The notes beneath the pieces are model-generated. The model saw nothing but the letters and a program-made list of their open reading frames with translations. It ran no database searches and was not told the DNA's origin. Made by a program: the position numbers and the translations under genes. Below, piece after piece: positions 8,445 to 17,576 of a stretch of DNA of 64,000 nt (position 1 is its first letter; each line of letters opens with the position of its first letter). Origin of the DNA: Streptomyces coeruleorubidus (GTDB taxonomy: Bacteria > Actinomycetota > Actinomycetes > Streptomycetales > Streptomycetaceae); NCBI RefSeq assembly GCF_028885415.1, contig NZ_CP118527.1:9052001-9116000 (forward strand), read 5' to 3'.

Positions 8445-9332
8445 ATGAACGCAGAACACCGGCCGGTCACCGTCGTCGGACTGGGCTCGATGGGCTCGGC
8501 ACTGGCCGCCACGCTGCTGGAGCGGGGCCACCCGACCACCGTCTGGAACCGTTCCCCGGACAAGGCCCGCCCCTTGGTCGACAGGGGTGCCCGCCTGGCC
8601 GCCACCCCCCAGGAGGCGATCGCCGCCTCCCCGCTGACCATCGCCTGTGTGCTGGACTACGAGGCGCTGTACACCGTCCTCGACCCGGCCACCGGCGAAC
8701 TGGCGGGCAGAACCCTGGTCAACCTCTCCTCCGGCTCTCCCGAGCAGGCCCAGGAGGCCGTCAAGTGGACCCATTCCCACGGGGCCGGCTACCTCGACGG
8801 CGCCATCATGACCACCCCGCCCGGCGTCGGCGACCCCGCCATGATGTTCCTCTACAGCGGCTCCCGGGAGGTCTTCGACGCCCACCGCCCCACCCTGGCG
8901 ACCCTCGGCGACCCCCTCCACCTGGGCACCGACCCCGGCCTCGCCTCCCTCTACGACGCCGCCCTGCTCGGCCTGATGTGGTCCACCATGACCGGCTGGC
9001 TGCACGGCACCGCGCTGGTCGGCGCCGAGCGGACATCGGCCACCGACTTCACCCCGGTCGCGATCCGCTGGCTGAGCACGGTGGCGGGCTTCCTCACCAC
9101 GTACGCGCCCCAGGTGGACGCCGGCCGCTACCCGGGCGACGACGCCACCGTCGACGTGCAGATCGCGACCATCGACCACCTCATCCACGCGGCGGCGGTA
9201 CGCGGCATCGACAACGCCCTGCCCGAGCTCCTGAAGGCCGCCATGGAGAAGGCCGCCGCCGCCGGCCACGGACAGGACAGTTACGCGAGCCTCATCGAGG
9301 TCCTGAGGAACCCCGCCGACAGCGAGGCCTGA
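8445..9332 (+). CDS. NAD(P)-dependent dehydrogenase, imine-reductase/6PGDH-like
   Basis: The 295-residue protein has an N-terminal Rossmann domain with GLGSMGSALA near residues 11-20 and an NADP-type WNRS loop. A helical C-terminal domain follows, with the segment DAALLGLMWSTMTGWLHG that recalls imine reductases within the 6-phosphogluconate/3-hydroxyisobutyrate dehydrogenase superfamily. The likely reaction is NADPH-dependent reduction of an imine or small carbonyl compound. ATG at 8445 has GAGGAG 6 bases upstream. It is divergent from a GlxA-type regulator and converges with the open frame that follows ctaD on the other strand. Confidence 0.78.
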   Translation: MNAEHRPVTVVGLGSMGSALAATLLERGHPTTVWNRSPDKARPLVDRGARLAATPQEAIAASPLTIACVLDYEALYTVLDPATGELAGRTLVNLSSGSPEQAQEAVKWTHSHGAGYLDGAIMTTPPGVGDPAMMFLYSGSREVFDAHRPTLATLGDPLHLGTDPGLASLYDAALLGLMWSTMTGWLHGTALVGAERTSATDFTPVAIRWLSTVAGFLTTYAPQVDAGRYPGDDATVDVQIATIDHLIHAAAVRGIDNALPELLKAAMEKAAAAGHGQDSYASLIEVLRNPADSEA

Positions 9333-9689
9333 CACCGGCTGGACCGACACCAGCACCACGAGATTCGCCGCCACCAGCAGCGCGCATCCCAGCAGCAGAC
9401 CGGCCAGCAGCCGTGCGCGGAGCCTGCGGTACACCGCCTCGTACTCGGCCCGCAGCTCCTGCCCGCGCCGCGCCGTGCGCTGCCACGAGTCCCGGGCGAG
9501 GGCGAGGTGCTCGGCCGCGAACAGCCGCTCCACCTCCTCCCGTTCGGCCTTGGGCAGCCGGTCGAGCCGGGCGGCGAAGCGCGCGGCGGCCGCGCGGGCC
9601 TCCTCGTGCGCGGCGGCGGCGAGCAGATGACCCTCGACCTGGTTGTGGAACGCTCGCAGGTCCACGGGCAGACCCTCCATGGCGGTCAT
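9333..9689 (-). CDS. small membrane protein coupled to ctaD, 3' end unresolved
   Basis: ATG at 9689 overlaps the TGA of ctaD (ATGA), which indicates translational coupling. The first 119 residues look genuine: a charged, helical cytoplasmic part ([16 protein letters not shown] and [10 protein letters not shown]) and one hydrophobic segment around residues 94-115 ([20 protein letters not shown]). No in-frame stop follows; the frame runs on to 8361 antisense through the whole dehydrogenase gene, which is most unlikely to be real protein. The interval given stops where that overlap begins. The original stop was probably lost when the adjacent gene arrived or by mutation. Function is unknown; the context suggests a cytochrome-oxidase-associated membrane protein. 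Confidence 0.5.
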
Positions 9690-11290
9690 CGCAGCGTCAG
9701 CTCCCGCTCCGCCGCGACGTCCGCGTGGTGCAGGTCGAACGCCGGGGACTCGCTGCGGATCCGGGGGAGGGCGACGAAGTTGTGGCGGGGCGGCGGGCAG
9801 GAGGTGGCCCACTCCAGGGAACGGCCGTAGCCCCACGGGTCGTCGGCCGTGACCCGCTCGCCGTACTTGGCCGTCCTCCAGACGTTGTAGAAGAACGGCA
9901 GCATCGACATGCCGAGCAGGAACGAGCTGATCGTCGACACCGTGTTGAGCGTCGTCAGCCCCTCCACCGCCAGATAATCGGGGATCCGCCGCTGCATACC
10001 CTCCGCGCCGAGCCAGTGCTGGACCAGGAACGTGCCGTGGAAGCCGGTGAACAGCGTCCAGAAGGTGATCTTGCCGAGGCGCTCGTCGAGCATCTTGCCG
10101 GTGAACTTCGGCCACCAGAAGTGGAAGCCGGAGAACATCGCGAACACGACCGTCCCGAAGATGACGTAGTGGAAGTGGGCCACCACGAAGTACGAGTCGG
10201 AGACGTGGAAGTCGATCGGCGGCGAGGCCAGCAGCACGCCCGTGAGCCCGCCGAACACGAATGTGATGAGGAAGCCGGTCGCCCACAGCATGGGCGTCTC
10301 GAACGAGAGACTTCCGCGCCACATGGTGCCGATCCAGTTGAAGAACTTCACACCGGTCGGGACCGCGATCAGGAAGGTCATGAAGGAGAAGAACGGCAGC
10401 AGCACACCGCCGGTGACGTACATGTGGTGCGCCCACACCGTCACGGACAGACCCGCGATCGCGATGGTCGCGCCGATCAGACCCGTGTAACCGAACATCG
10501 GCTTGCGGGAGAAGACCGGAATGACCTCGGAGATGATCCCGAAGAACGGCAGCGCGATGATGTACACCTCTGGATGGCCGAAGAACCAGAAGAGGTGCTG
10601 CCACAGCAACGCGCCGCCGTTGGCGGAGTCGAAGATGTGGGCACCGAACTTGCGGTCCGCCTCCAGGGCGAACAGCGCCGCGGCCAGGACCGGGAAGGCC
10701 AGCAGGACCAGGACACCGGTCAGCAGCACGTTCCAGGTGAAGATCGGCATGCGGAACATCGTCATGCCCGGGGCGCGCATGCAGATGATCGTGGTGATGA
10801 AGTTGACCGAGCCGAGGATGGTGCCGAAGCCGGAGAAGGCCAGACCCATGATCCACATGTCGGCGCCGATGCCCGGGGAGCGGACCGCGTCCGACAGCGG
10901 GCTGTAGGCGAACCAGCCGAAGTCGGCCGCGCCCTGCGGCGTCAGGAAGCCCCCGACGGCGATGAGCGAGCCGAACAGGTACAGCCAGTAGGCGAACATG
11001 TTCAGCCGGGGGAACGCCACGTCCGGCGCGCCGATCTGCAGCGGCATGATCCAGTTCGCGAAGCCGGCGAACAGCGGCGTCGCGAACATCAGCAGCATGA
11101 TCGTGCCGTGCATCGTGAACGCCTGGTTGAACTGCTCGTTCGACATGATCTGCAGACCAGGCCGGGCGAGCTCGGCGCGCATGAACAGCGCCATCACGCC
11201 ACCGATGACGAAGAACGCGAACGACGTGGCCAGGTACAGCGTGCCGATCGTCTTGTGATCCGTGGTCGTCAGCCACTTCAGGTGCCTCAT
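9686..11290 (-). CDS. ctaD: cytochrome c oxidase subunit I (second-copy type)
   Basis: This 534-residue protein has about twelve membrane spans and the haem-copper oxidase signatures: HGTIMLLMF (haem a ligand), [14 protein letters not shown] (CuB His with cross-linked Tyr), WAHHMY (CuB) and HFHYV (haem ligands). It catalyses oxygen reduction coupled to proton pumping in the cytoplasmic membrane. No subunit II, III or haem A genes are adjacent, unlike the main cta cluster, so this is likely a stand-alone paralogue. ATG at 11290 is at the usual N terminus ([13 protein letters not shown]) with GGCGGGG upstream. Its stop overlaps the start of the small membrane protein gene. The ECF sigma gene is divergent, about 105 bases away. 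Confidence 0.93.
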   Translation of the reverse strand: MRHLKWLTTTDHKTIGTLYLATSFAFFVIGGVMALFMRAELARPGLQIMSNEQFNQAFTMHGTIMLLMFATPLFAGFANWIMPLQIGAPDVAFPRLNMFAYWLYLFGSLIAVGGFLTPQGAADFGWFAYSPLSDAVRSPGIGADMWIMGLAFSGFGTILGSVNFITTIICMRAPGMTMFRMPIFTWNVLLTGVLVLLAFPVLAAALFALEADRKFGAHIFDSANGGALLWQHLFWFFGHPEVYIIALPFFGIISEVIPVFSRKPMFGYTGLIGATIAIAGLSVTVWAHHMYVTGGVLLPFFSFMTFLIAVPTGVKFFNWIGTMWRGSLSFETPMLWATGFLITFVFGGLTGVLLASPPIDFHVSDSYFVVAHFHYVIFGTVVFAMFSGFHFWWPKFTGKMLDERLGKITFWTLFTGFHGTFLVQHWLGAEGMQRRIPDYLAVEGLTTLNTVSTISSFLLGMSMLPFFYNVWRTAKYGERVTADDPWGYGRSLEWATSCPPPRHNFVALPRIRSESPAFDLHHADVAAERELTLR

Positions 11291-11395
11291 GCCCCGCCTG
11301 TGTCCGCGCCCCGTCCTGACGTCACACTTCCCCGACGCGACGAGAATCACGGAAACGGGTGTGACGATCGGCAAGGTGCCGGACACGAACGGGAC

Positions 11396-11950
11396 ATGAG
11401 CAACGACGAGATCTTCGCCGCTGCCTATCGCGAGCACTACTGGGCGGTCAGCCGCTATGTCGCGCGGCGACTGGACGGGCGGGCCGGCGAGGTGGAGGAA
11501 GTGGTGGCGGAGGTGTTCACGGTCGCCTGGCGGCGCCGGGCCGACCTGCCCTCCTCCCCGCTGCCCTGGCTGTACGGCGTGGCACGCAACTGCCTGGCCA
11601 ACGCGGTGCGCGGCCACGGACGCCGCCGCCGGCTCGTCGACCGGCTCGGCAACGACGACACCGCGCACGGACGGCACATCGCGGCGGGCCCCGATGCCGA
11701 CACCCCCGGCGCCTGGGTGCACGAGGCACTCGCCCGGCTCTCCGCGGCCGACCAGGAGGTGCTGCGCCTGACCGCCTGGGAGGAACTCGGCATCGACGAG
11801 GTCGCGGTCGCCCTCGGCTGCGGCAGCCGGGCCGCCGCCATGCGGCTGCACCGGGCCCGGCGCCGCCTCAGAGCCGAGATCGACCGTATGCGTCCCGCGG
11901 TGGTGGCGGACACCGGGCACTCACCGCGCGAGGGGGCCGGTGATGACTGA
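11396..11950 (+). CDS. ECF-type RNA polymerase sigma factor
   Basis: The 184-residue protein contains sigma region 2 ([16 protein letters not shown] to [17 protein letters not shown], residues about 9-78) and region 4 ([20 protein letters not shown] to [14 protein letters not shown]). It is of the SigE-like ECF group common in Streptomyces. ATG at 11396 is used; the ribosome binding site is weak. Its partner is probably the membrane protein at 12511, as in the usual sigma plus CU044_5270-type pair, but here the two are separated by a repeat-containing frame whose ATG overlaps this gene's stop. Confidence 0.87.
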   Translation: MSNDEIFAAAYREHYWAVSRYVARRLDGRAGEVEEVVAEVFTVAWRRRADLPSSPLPWLYGVARNCLANAVRGHGRRRRLVDRLGNDDTAHGRHIAAGPDADTPGAWVHEALARLSAADQEVLRLTAWEELGIDEVAVALGCGSRAAAMRLHRARRRLRAEIDRMRPAVVADTGHSPREGAGDD

Positions 11951-12518
11951 CGTGGTCTCCGGGCCCGGGGTCGCGGTCGAGGGCGGTCCTTCGACGGCGT
12001 TCCACGTCGGCGCAGCCGACCCCCTTGCTCCGTCCTGGGCCGTGATCGATTGTGACGCACGTGCTGTGTCCTGTGCCGTGATCGGTTGTGACGCACGTGC
12101 TGTGTCCTGGGCCGCGATCGGTTGTGACGCACATGCTCTGTCCGGGGCCGCGATCGTTTGCGACGCGCGCTGCTTGCCCGGGACCGCGATCGGTCACGGC
12201 GCAGGCGCTCTGTCCGGGGCTGTGCCTCACTGCGGCGCACGCCTCCTGTCCGGGGCCGCGCCCCGCCGCGGCACGTGCCGCTGGTCCCGGACCGCGACCG
12301 GTCGTGCCGCAGGCGCTCTGTCCTGGGCCGTGTCCCGCCGCGGGGTGTGTCGCTGGTCCGGGATCGCGATTGGTCGCGTCGCACGCGCGTTGTCCGGGAC
12401 CGCGCCCCGGCGCCACGCACGCCCCCTGCCCCCGCCCCCGACCGGCGGCCACGCCCCTGTCCCGCGCCTCCTGCCCGCCACCCACGTGACCGCCCTTAAG
12501 GAACACGGCCATGGCTGA
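11943..12518 (+). CDS. hypothetical repeat ORF bridging sigma factor and membrane partner
   Basis: ATG at 11943 has GAGGGGG 6-7 bases upstream and overlaps the TGA of the sigma gene. The frame runs 191 codons and ends at 12518, overlapping the start of the next gene (12511). Inside it, eleven 12-residue repeats (for example AVSWAAIGCDAR, ALSGAAIVCDAR) occupy about residues 29-160. Codon third positions before and after the repeats are GC-rich in this frame, but within the first repeats they are not. Long frames are also open in other registers because the repeat length is a multiple of three. I recognise no family. It may be a real repeat protein or non-coding DNA expanded inside an operon. 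Confidence 0.35.
   Translation: MTDVVSGPGVAVEGGPSTAFHVGAADPLAPSWAVIDCDARAVSCAVIGCDARAVSWAAIGCDAHALSGAAIVCDARCLPGTAIGHGAGALSGAVPHCGARLLSGAAPRRGTCRWSRTATGRAAGALSWAVSRRGVCRWSGIAIGRVARALSGTAPRRHARPLPPPPTGGHAPVPRLLPATHVTALKEHGHG
12027..12422. repeat. 36-bp tandem repeat array, 11 units
   Basis: Eleven contiguous 36-base units fill 396 bases exactly, with no spacers. Recurrent core strings are TGTCCTGGGCC, GCGATCGGTTGTGACGCACG and, in diverged units, TGTCCGGGACCGCG. Units 1-4 are nearly identical and units 5-11 are more diverged, so expansion was probably most recent at the sigma-factor side. The period is twelve codons. The array lies wholly between the ECF sigma gene and its membrane partner. 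Confidence 0.92.
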
Positions 12519-13509
12519 CGAACTCGAACTGCTGCGCGGTGCCAACCCGGCGCCGTCCGACGGCCCTCACTTCGGCGACGGCCCCCTGGACCACGGTGCC
12601 GAGCGCCGGCTGGAGCGGCTGCTGCGTGAGCGGCCCTCCGGCCGACTACGGGACCGGCTGCTGCCGGGCGCCGGCCGGCCCCGGCTGGCCTGGGGACTCG
12701 TCGCCACGGCCGTGGTCGCCGCCCTGTCGCTGACCCTCGCACTGAGCGGCCCGAACACCACACCGGCGGTCGCCGCCCCCCGTCCGCTGGTGGTGCAGAC
12801 CGGCTCCACACCCCTGCCCCTGGACCGGCTGGCCGAGCGTGCCGAACAGGCCGCCGCCGACGGCTCGCCCCGACTGCGCAAGGGCACGCACGTGCAGTCC
12901 TGGAGCATGGGCATGTCGGACGACAAGCCCCCGATCACGCTCCCCGAGGAGCGCATCGTGCGCTGGTATGCCGACGGCAGTCACACCGAGCTCGTCGTGG
13001 CGACCGACCCGAGGCATCCGGGCCGCCCGGTCCTCTCCGGCGCGGGCGGCGAACCGCACCTCGTCGACGACGGGCACGTCCTCAGCGACCAGACCTATCC
13101 GCCGAGCTGGAGCGACGCCCCGCCCCAGTCCCCGCCGCCGCACGACCCCGCCCGGCTGCGCACCTACCTGACGGAGGCTCAGTACTCCGCCACTCCGCTG
13201 ACCACGCCCCAACTGCTGGACGCCGTCGAGGTGCTGCTCGACCACTGGACCCTCGGCGCCCGGGAGACCGCGGCGCTCGCCCGCCTCCTGGCCGGCACCG
13301 AGGGGCTGCGGCCCGTCGGCCAGGTGACCGACCGATTCGGGCGGCGCGGTCAGGCGTACGTGTACGACGGCCCCGGCGGCCGTCGCATGCTGATCATGGA
13401 CCCGGTCACCGGTGCCGTCCTCGGCCTGGAGAGCACCTTCACCACCGCCGAGCCCGAGTACGGCGTCAAGAAGGGCGACGTGATGTCGTACAGCGCGTGG
13501 ATGCGCTGA
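12511..13509 (+). CDS. CU044_5270 family membrane protein, probable anti-sigma partner
   Basis: The 332-residue protein has a charged cytoplasmic N terminus (about 60 residues), one membrane span (LVATAVVAALSLTLALSG, about residues 69-86) and an extracytoplasmic domain with long predicted beta content. This is the layout of CU044_5270-family proteins that accompany ECF sigma factors in actinobacteria. It probably binds the sigma factor through its N terminus and senses an envelope signal. ATG at 12511 follows AAGGAA with about 9-base spacing. It lies 560 bases downstream of the sigma stop because of the repeat array. Confidence 0.75.
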   Translation: MADELELLRGANPAPSDGPHFGDGPLDHGAERRLERLLRERPSGRLRDRLLPGAGRPRLAWGLVATAVVAALSLTLALSGPNTTPAVAAPRPLVVQTGSTPLPLDRLAERAEQAAADGSPRLRKGTHVQSWSMGMSDDKPPITLPEERIVRWYADGSHTELVVATDPRHPGRPVLSGAGGEPHLVDDGHVLSDQTYPPSWSDAPPQSPPPHDPARLRTYLTEAQYSATPLTTPQLLDAVEVLLDHWTLGARETAALARLLAGTEGLRPVGQVTDRFGRRGQAYVYDGPGGRRMLIMDPVTGAVLGLESTFTTAEPEYGVKKGDVMSYSAWMR

Positions 13510-13510
13510 T

Positions 13511-13795
13511 CACACCCCCTGCCCGCACCGAGCTGCCGGGCGGTGGCGTCCACGGTCTGCTCCAGCGGCGTGGCGATGGTCATCGGGCCGACGCCGCCCG
13601 CCACCAGTGTGATCAGCGAGGTCCGCTCCACGGCGGAGCCGAAGTCGACGGCGCCGACGTTGCCGGGGTTGTACCCGGCGTCGATCACGACGGCGCCGGG
13701 CTTGCCGTCCTGGCCGCGGATCAGCCGGGGCCGTCCCACGGCGGGTGACCGTCGCGTCCCGGGCGAGCAGCAGCGTGCCGTCCTCCCCTACTCGT
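13511..13795 (-). pseudogene. folD remnant (methylenetetrahydrofolate dehydrogenase/cyclohydrolase)
   Basis: The minus strand encodes KPGAVVIDAGYNPGNVGAVD and GGVGPMTIATPLEQTVDAT, which match the C-terminal part of FolD (consensus KEGAIVIDVGIN and TPVPGGVGPMTVATLLENT). Just upstream, in a different frame, TLLLARDATVT (about 13745-13785) matches the preceding FolD segment. About 20 residues between the two are missing and the frame changes, so this is a 5'-truncated, internally deleted copy. The conserved TPVPGG has become TLVAGG. No stop occurs at the expected end and the frame runs into the preceding gene. A functional folD should exist elsewhere. Confidence 0.75.
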
Positions 13796-14153
13796 CCCAG
13801 GCCTGGACCAGAGTCTGCTCGGCGATCTTGCCGTCCCGCAGCGAAAGCATGGACTCGGACAGGACACGCACCCCGTCCGTGTACTCGCAGCTCTCGCTGT
13901 AGGCGGCCTCGTCGCCCTGGATGACGCACCGCTCCAGCTTGTGCGACATGTCGCGGCTGTAGACGTCCTCCAGCATCCGGCTGATCTCGTCCCGGCCGTG
14001 CAGGACCTTGGGGTGGCTGGGCTGGCTCGTGCGGTCGACGATGCGGAACTCCGCGTCGTCCGCGTAGAGCGAGAGGAGGATGTCCGGGCTCTGTCCTTCC
14101 ACGGCCCGGCGCAGTGTCTCGCGGTCGAAGGCGGGGTCTGCAGCGGTTCCCAT
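13788..14153 (-). CDS. SnoaL/NTF2-like domain protein
   Basis: The 121-residue protein has the NTF2-like cone fold pattern: helices RETLRRAVEGQSPDILLSLY, the strand motif DDAEFRIVD, then HGRDEISRMLEDVYS and three C-terminal strands. Members include SnoaL-like cyclases and stress or ketosteroid-isomerase-like proteins; no catalytic assignment is possible. ATG at 14153 has a near-perfect AAGGAGG. It lies next to the folD remnant, transcribed in the same direction. Confidence 0.72.
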   Translation of the reverse strand: MGTAADPAFDRETLRRAVEGQSPDILLSLYADDAEFRIVDRTSQPSHPKVLHGRDEISRMLEDVYSRDMSHKLERCVIQGDEAAYSESCEYTDGVRVLSESMLSLRDGKIAEQTLVQAWDE

Positions 14154-14327
14154 GATGACCTCCTTCGAAGGGCCGCGACCCGGTCGGGACCGGGCCGCGA
14201 GGGGCCTCTCCTGTCGAGCCTCCTCCCGTCCGGCGGGCTCGGCAAACGCAGCCGGACCACTGGGCCTGACGCGTGAGCGCCACCGCCCGCCCGTGTCCGC
14301 CGGGGACCCGCTCGCGCTGCGACAGGC

Positions 14328-14603
14328 ATGATCTCAACACGACGTGTCGTCGCCGCCGTTGGTCTCGCCGCGGGTGTCACCGGCCTCGCCGCGCCGATGG
14401 CGCACGCGGCCGACGCGGAGTCCCGGAGCCCGCTCAGCCCGGTCGCCACGCTCGACTCGCTGACCGTGAGCGACATCCCCGCCGAGCACGAGGACGAGAT
14501 CCCGCGGCCCTCCTCCCAGCCGACCGGGCTCAACCGCCGGCTCAGTCCGCCGCGGCCAGGAACTGGGTCGCCGCCAGCTCCGCGTAGAGCGGGTCGGCGG
14601 TGA
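14328..14603 (+). CDS. small secreted protein, probably truncated
   Basis: The first 30 residues are a clear signal peptide ([21 protein letters not shown]), followed by a short polar region containing [20 protein letters not shown]. From memory, similar Streptomyces secreted proteins continue with further Leu/Asn-rich sequence after GLN; here the frame instead runs into the antisense tail of the ABC transporter gene by 62 bases. The C terminus (after about residue 70) is therefore probably accidental and the gene likely broken. The ribosome binding site is weak. Confidence 0.45.
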   Translation: MISTRRVVAAVGLAAGVTGLAAPMAHAADAESRSPLSPVATLDSLTVSDIPAEHEDEIPRPSSQPTGLNRRLSPPRPGTGSPPAPRRAGRR

Positions 14604-16296
14604 CCAGCTCGCGATGCGTGCCGACCGCCCGGACACGACCCGCGTCCATCACCACGATCCGGTCGGCCATCGTCACCGTGGACAGCCGGTGCGCCACGAC
14701 CAGGACCGTCGTCGTACGGGCCACGTCCGCGACGGTGTCGCGCAGCGCCGCCTCGTTGACCGCGTCCAGCTGCGAGGTCGCCTCGTCGAGCAGCAGCAGC
14801 CGGGGGCGGCGCAACAGAGCCCGGGCGATGGCGACCCGCTGCCGCTCACCGCCGGACAGCTTGGTGCCACGATGCCCGACGAGCGTGTCGAGACCGCCGG
14901 GCAGCCGGGCGACCAGACCGTCGAGACGGGTCGTCTTCAGCACCCGCGCGAGGGCGTCGTCGTCCGCCTCCGGATTGCCCAGCAGCAGGTTGTCCCGCAG
15001 AGAGCCCGACAGGACCGGCGCGTCCTGCTCCACGTAGCCGATGGCGGCGCGCAGTTGCGTCAGCTCCCAGTCGGCGAGGTCGCGCCCGTCGAACGTGATC
15101 ACCCCGGAGTCCGGCTCGTAGAACCGCTCGATCAGCGAGAAGACGGTGGTCTTGCCGGCGCCGGACGGGCCCACGAACGCCGTCATGCCCTGCGCGGGCA
15201 CGGCGAACGTCACCCCGTGGTGGACGTACGGCAGGTCGTCGGCGTAGCGGAAGCGGACGTCGTGGAAGGCGAGGGTCGCGGGCTGCGCGCCGGGGGAGGG
15301 GAGCGGGGCGACCGCGGCCGCCGGCTCGGCGGGCAGACGCAGCGCCTCCTGGATGCGGGTGAGGGCCGCGGCGCCCGTCTGGTACTGCGTGACGGCGCCG
15401 ACGACCGACTGTATCGGGGACATCAGGTAGAAGACGAACAGCAGGAACGCGACCAGCGTGCCCACGTCGATCGCGCCGGTCGCCACGCGCGCGCCACCCA
15501 CCGCGAGCACCGTGATGAAGGCGATCTGCATGGCGAGCCCCGCCGTGTTGCCCGCGGCGGCCGACCACTTGGCGGCCCGCACACTCTGCCGCCACGACTC
15601 CTGCGCCGCCTCGTGCAGCGTGCGTTCCTCCCGGTGCTCGGCACCGGACGCCTTCACCGTGCGCAGGGCGCCGAGGATCCGCTCCAGCGAGGCACCCATG
15701 ACACCCACCGCGTCCTGCGCCTGCCGGCTCGCCTTGTTGATACGCGGCACGATCACGCCGAGGATCACGCCGGCGCCCAGGATCACGGCCAGGGTGACGC
15801 CCAGCAGCACGGCGTCCACCAGGCCCATCATCACCACCGTCGCGACGAGCGTGAGACCGCCCGTGCCCAGGCCGACCAGCGAGTCGGTGGTGACCGCGCG
15901 CAGCAGGGTGGTGTCCGAGGTGATGCGGGCCATCAGATCCCCGGGTTCGCTGCGGTCCACGGCCGTGATCCGCAGCCGCAGCAGATACGACGACAGGGCG
16001 CGCCGCGCGCCGAGCACCACCGACTCGGCGGTGCGCTGCAACACGTACGAACCCAGCGCGCCGACCGCCGCGTTGGCCACGATCAGGGCCGACATCACCA
16101 GCAGCGCCCCGGTGATGGCCCGGTCGTGCGCCAGATCGTCGATCAGGTCCTGCGCCACCAGCGGCAGCATCAGCCCGGTCGCCCCGGTGACCAGCGAGAG
16201 CACCGCACCGGCGAACAGGGACCGGCGGTGCGGCCGTACGTATCCGAGCAGCAGCCGCCAGGCGGGCGTACCGGTATCGGTCTCTGCGATGCTCAC
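14542..16296 (-). CDS. ABC transporter, fused permease and ATPase (exporter type)
   Basis: The 584-residue protein has a six-span type-I exporter domain (residues about 20-310) fused to an ATPase with Walker [10 protein letters not shown], signature LSGGERQRV, Walker [13 protein letters not shown] and switch VVAHRLST. It probably works as a homodimer exporting a drug, lipid or peptide. GTG at 16296 has AAGGAG 4 bases upstream. It stands alone, without a second half-transporter or regulator, and its substrate is unknown. Confidence 0.9.
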   Translation of the reverse strand: MSIAETDTGTPAWRLLLGYVRPHRRSLFAGAVLSLVTGATGLMLPLVAQDLIDDLAHDRAITGALLVMSALIVANAAVGALGSYVLQRTAESVVLGARRALSSYLLRLRITAVDRSEPGDLMARITSDTTLLRAVTTDSLVGLGTGGLTLVATVVMMGLVDAVLLGVTLAVILGAGVILGVIVPRINKASRQAQDAVGVMGASLERILGALRTVKASGAEHREERTLHEAAQESWRQSVRAAKWSAAAGNTAGLAMQIAFITVLAVGGARVATGAIDVGTLVAFLLFVFYLMSPIQSVVGAVTQYQTGAAALTRIQEALRLPAEPAAAVAPLPSPGAQPATLAFHDVRFRYADDLPYVHHGVTFAVPAQGMTAFVGPSGAGKTTVFSLIERFYEPDSGVITFDGRDLADWELTQLRAAIGYVEQDAPVLSGSLRDNLLLGNPEADDDALARVLKTTRLDGLVARLPGGLDTLVGHRGTKLSGGERQRVAIARALLRRPRLLLLDEATSQLDAVNEAALRDTVADVARTTTVLVVAHRLSTVTMADRIVVMDAGRVRAVGTHRELVTADPLYAELAATQFLAAAD

Positions 16297-16487
16297 ATCG
16301 CTCCTTCGGCGTCGGGCGGAACGTTCAGATTACGGGGGCCGCAGGGTGCGGTGCCCGGCGTTTTCGAACAGTGTGTGAGCTGGTGATACAGCGCCGCGGG
16401 TGGCCGATCAGCATCCCTTGCCGATCAGTCGCGCGTAGGGTCGGGAAGGAAGGCATCCCGGCCGACGAAGCCGACGAAGGAGTCAGC

Positions 16488-17576
16488 ATGGCGCAGGAAG
16501 TACGCGGTGTGATCGCACCGGGCAAGGACGAGCCGGTACGGATCGAGACCATCGTCGTGCCCGATCCCGGCCCGGGGGAGGCGGTCGTGCGCGTCCAGGC
16601 CTGCGGGGTGTGCCACACCGATCTGCACTACAAGCAGGGTGGCATCAGCGACGACTTCCCCTTCCTGCTCGGCCACGAGGCCGCGGGCGTGGTCGAGGCG
16701 GTCGGCGGCGGCGTCACCGACGTGGAACCCGGTGACTTCGTGATCCTCAACTGGCGTGCGGTGTGCGGGAAGTGCCGGGCCTGTCTGCGCGGGCGGCCCT
16801 GGTACTGCTTCGACACGCACAACGCCGAGCAGAAGATGACCCTCGCCTCGACCGGTCAGGAGCTCTCCCCGGCCCTCGGCATCGGCGCCTTCGCCGAGAA
16901 GACGCTGGTCGCGGCCGGGCAGTGCACCAAGGTCGACCCGGCCGTCGCCCCGCAGGTGGCGGGGCTGCTCGGCTGCGGCGTCATGGCCGGCATCGGCGCC
17001 GCGATCAACACCGGGAACGTCGGCCGGGGCGACACGGTCGCCGTCATCGGCTGCGGCGGCGTCGGCGACGCCGCCATCGCCGGCTCCCACCTCGCGGGAG
17101 CGGCGAAGATCATCGCCGTCGACATCGACGACCGCAAGCTCGCCACCGCACGGACCATGGGCGCCACCCACACCGTCAACTCGCGCGAGACCGACCCGGT
17201 CGAGGCGATCCGCGAACTCACCGGCGGCTTCGGCGCCGACGTCGTCATCGAGGCCGTCGGCCGCCCCGAGACGTACAAGCAGGCCTTCTACGCCCGCGAT
17301 CTCGCCGGTACGGTCGTCCTGGTCGGCGTGCCCACCCCCGAGATGAAACTCGAACTGCCGCTGCTGGACGTGTTCGGGCGGGGCGGGGCGCTGAAGTCGT
17401 CGTGGTACGGCGACTGCCTGCCCTCCCGCGACTTCCCCATGCTGATCGACCTGCACCTGCAAGGCCGCCTGGACCTCGGGGCGTTCGTCACCGAGACCAT
17501 CCAACTCGACGAGGTGGAGAAGGCGTTCGAGCGGATGCACCACGGCGACGTGCTGCGCTCGGTGGTGGTGCTGTGA
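16488..17576 (+). CDS. mscR: S-(hydroxymethyl)mycothiol dehydrogenase
   Basis: The 362-residue zinc alcohol dehydrogenase matches mycothiol-dependent formaldehyde dehydrogenase in length and motifs. The catalytic zinc site is in CGVCHTD and GHEAAG, the structural zinc motif [15 protein letters not shown] is complete, and the NAD-binding motif is GCGGVG. It oxidises S-hydroxymethylmycothiol to S-formylmycothiol (and can reduce S-nitrosomycothiol). ATG at 16488 has GAAGGAG at 16476-16482. The next gene starts within its stop codon, so the pair is translationally coupled. Confidence 0.9.
   Translation: MAQEVRGVIAPGKDEPVRIETIVVPDPGPGEAVVRVQACGVCHTDLHYKQGGISDDFPFLLGHEAAGVVEAVGGGVTDVEPGDFVILNWRAVCGKCRACLRGRPWYCFDTHNAEQKMTLASTGQELSPALGIGAFAEKTLVAAGQCTKVDPAVAPQVAGLLGCGVMAGIGAAINTGNVGRGDTVAVIGCGGVGDAAIAGSHLAGAAKIIAVDIDDRKLATARTMGATHTVNSRETDPVEAIRELTGGFGADVVIEAVGRPETYKQAFYARDLAGTVVLVGVPTPEMKLELPLLDVFGRGGALKSSWYGDCLPSRDFPMLIDLHLQGRLDLGAFVTETIQLDEVEKAFERMHHGDVLRSVVVL

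Noticed and set aside
12027..12422. 36-bp repeats as a CRISPR array
   Set aside because: Units are directly contiguous, without unique spacers, and no cas genes are nearby.
11455..12545. Arginine-rich minus-strand frames over the 36-bp array
   Set aside because: They arise from the same repeat in other registers, extend antisense into the sigma gene or the membrane-protein gene and lack a plausible start.
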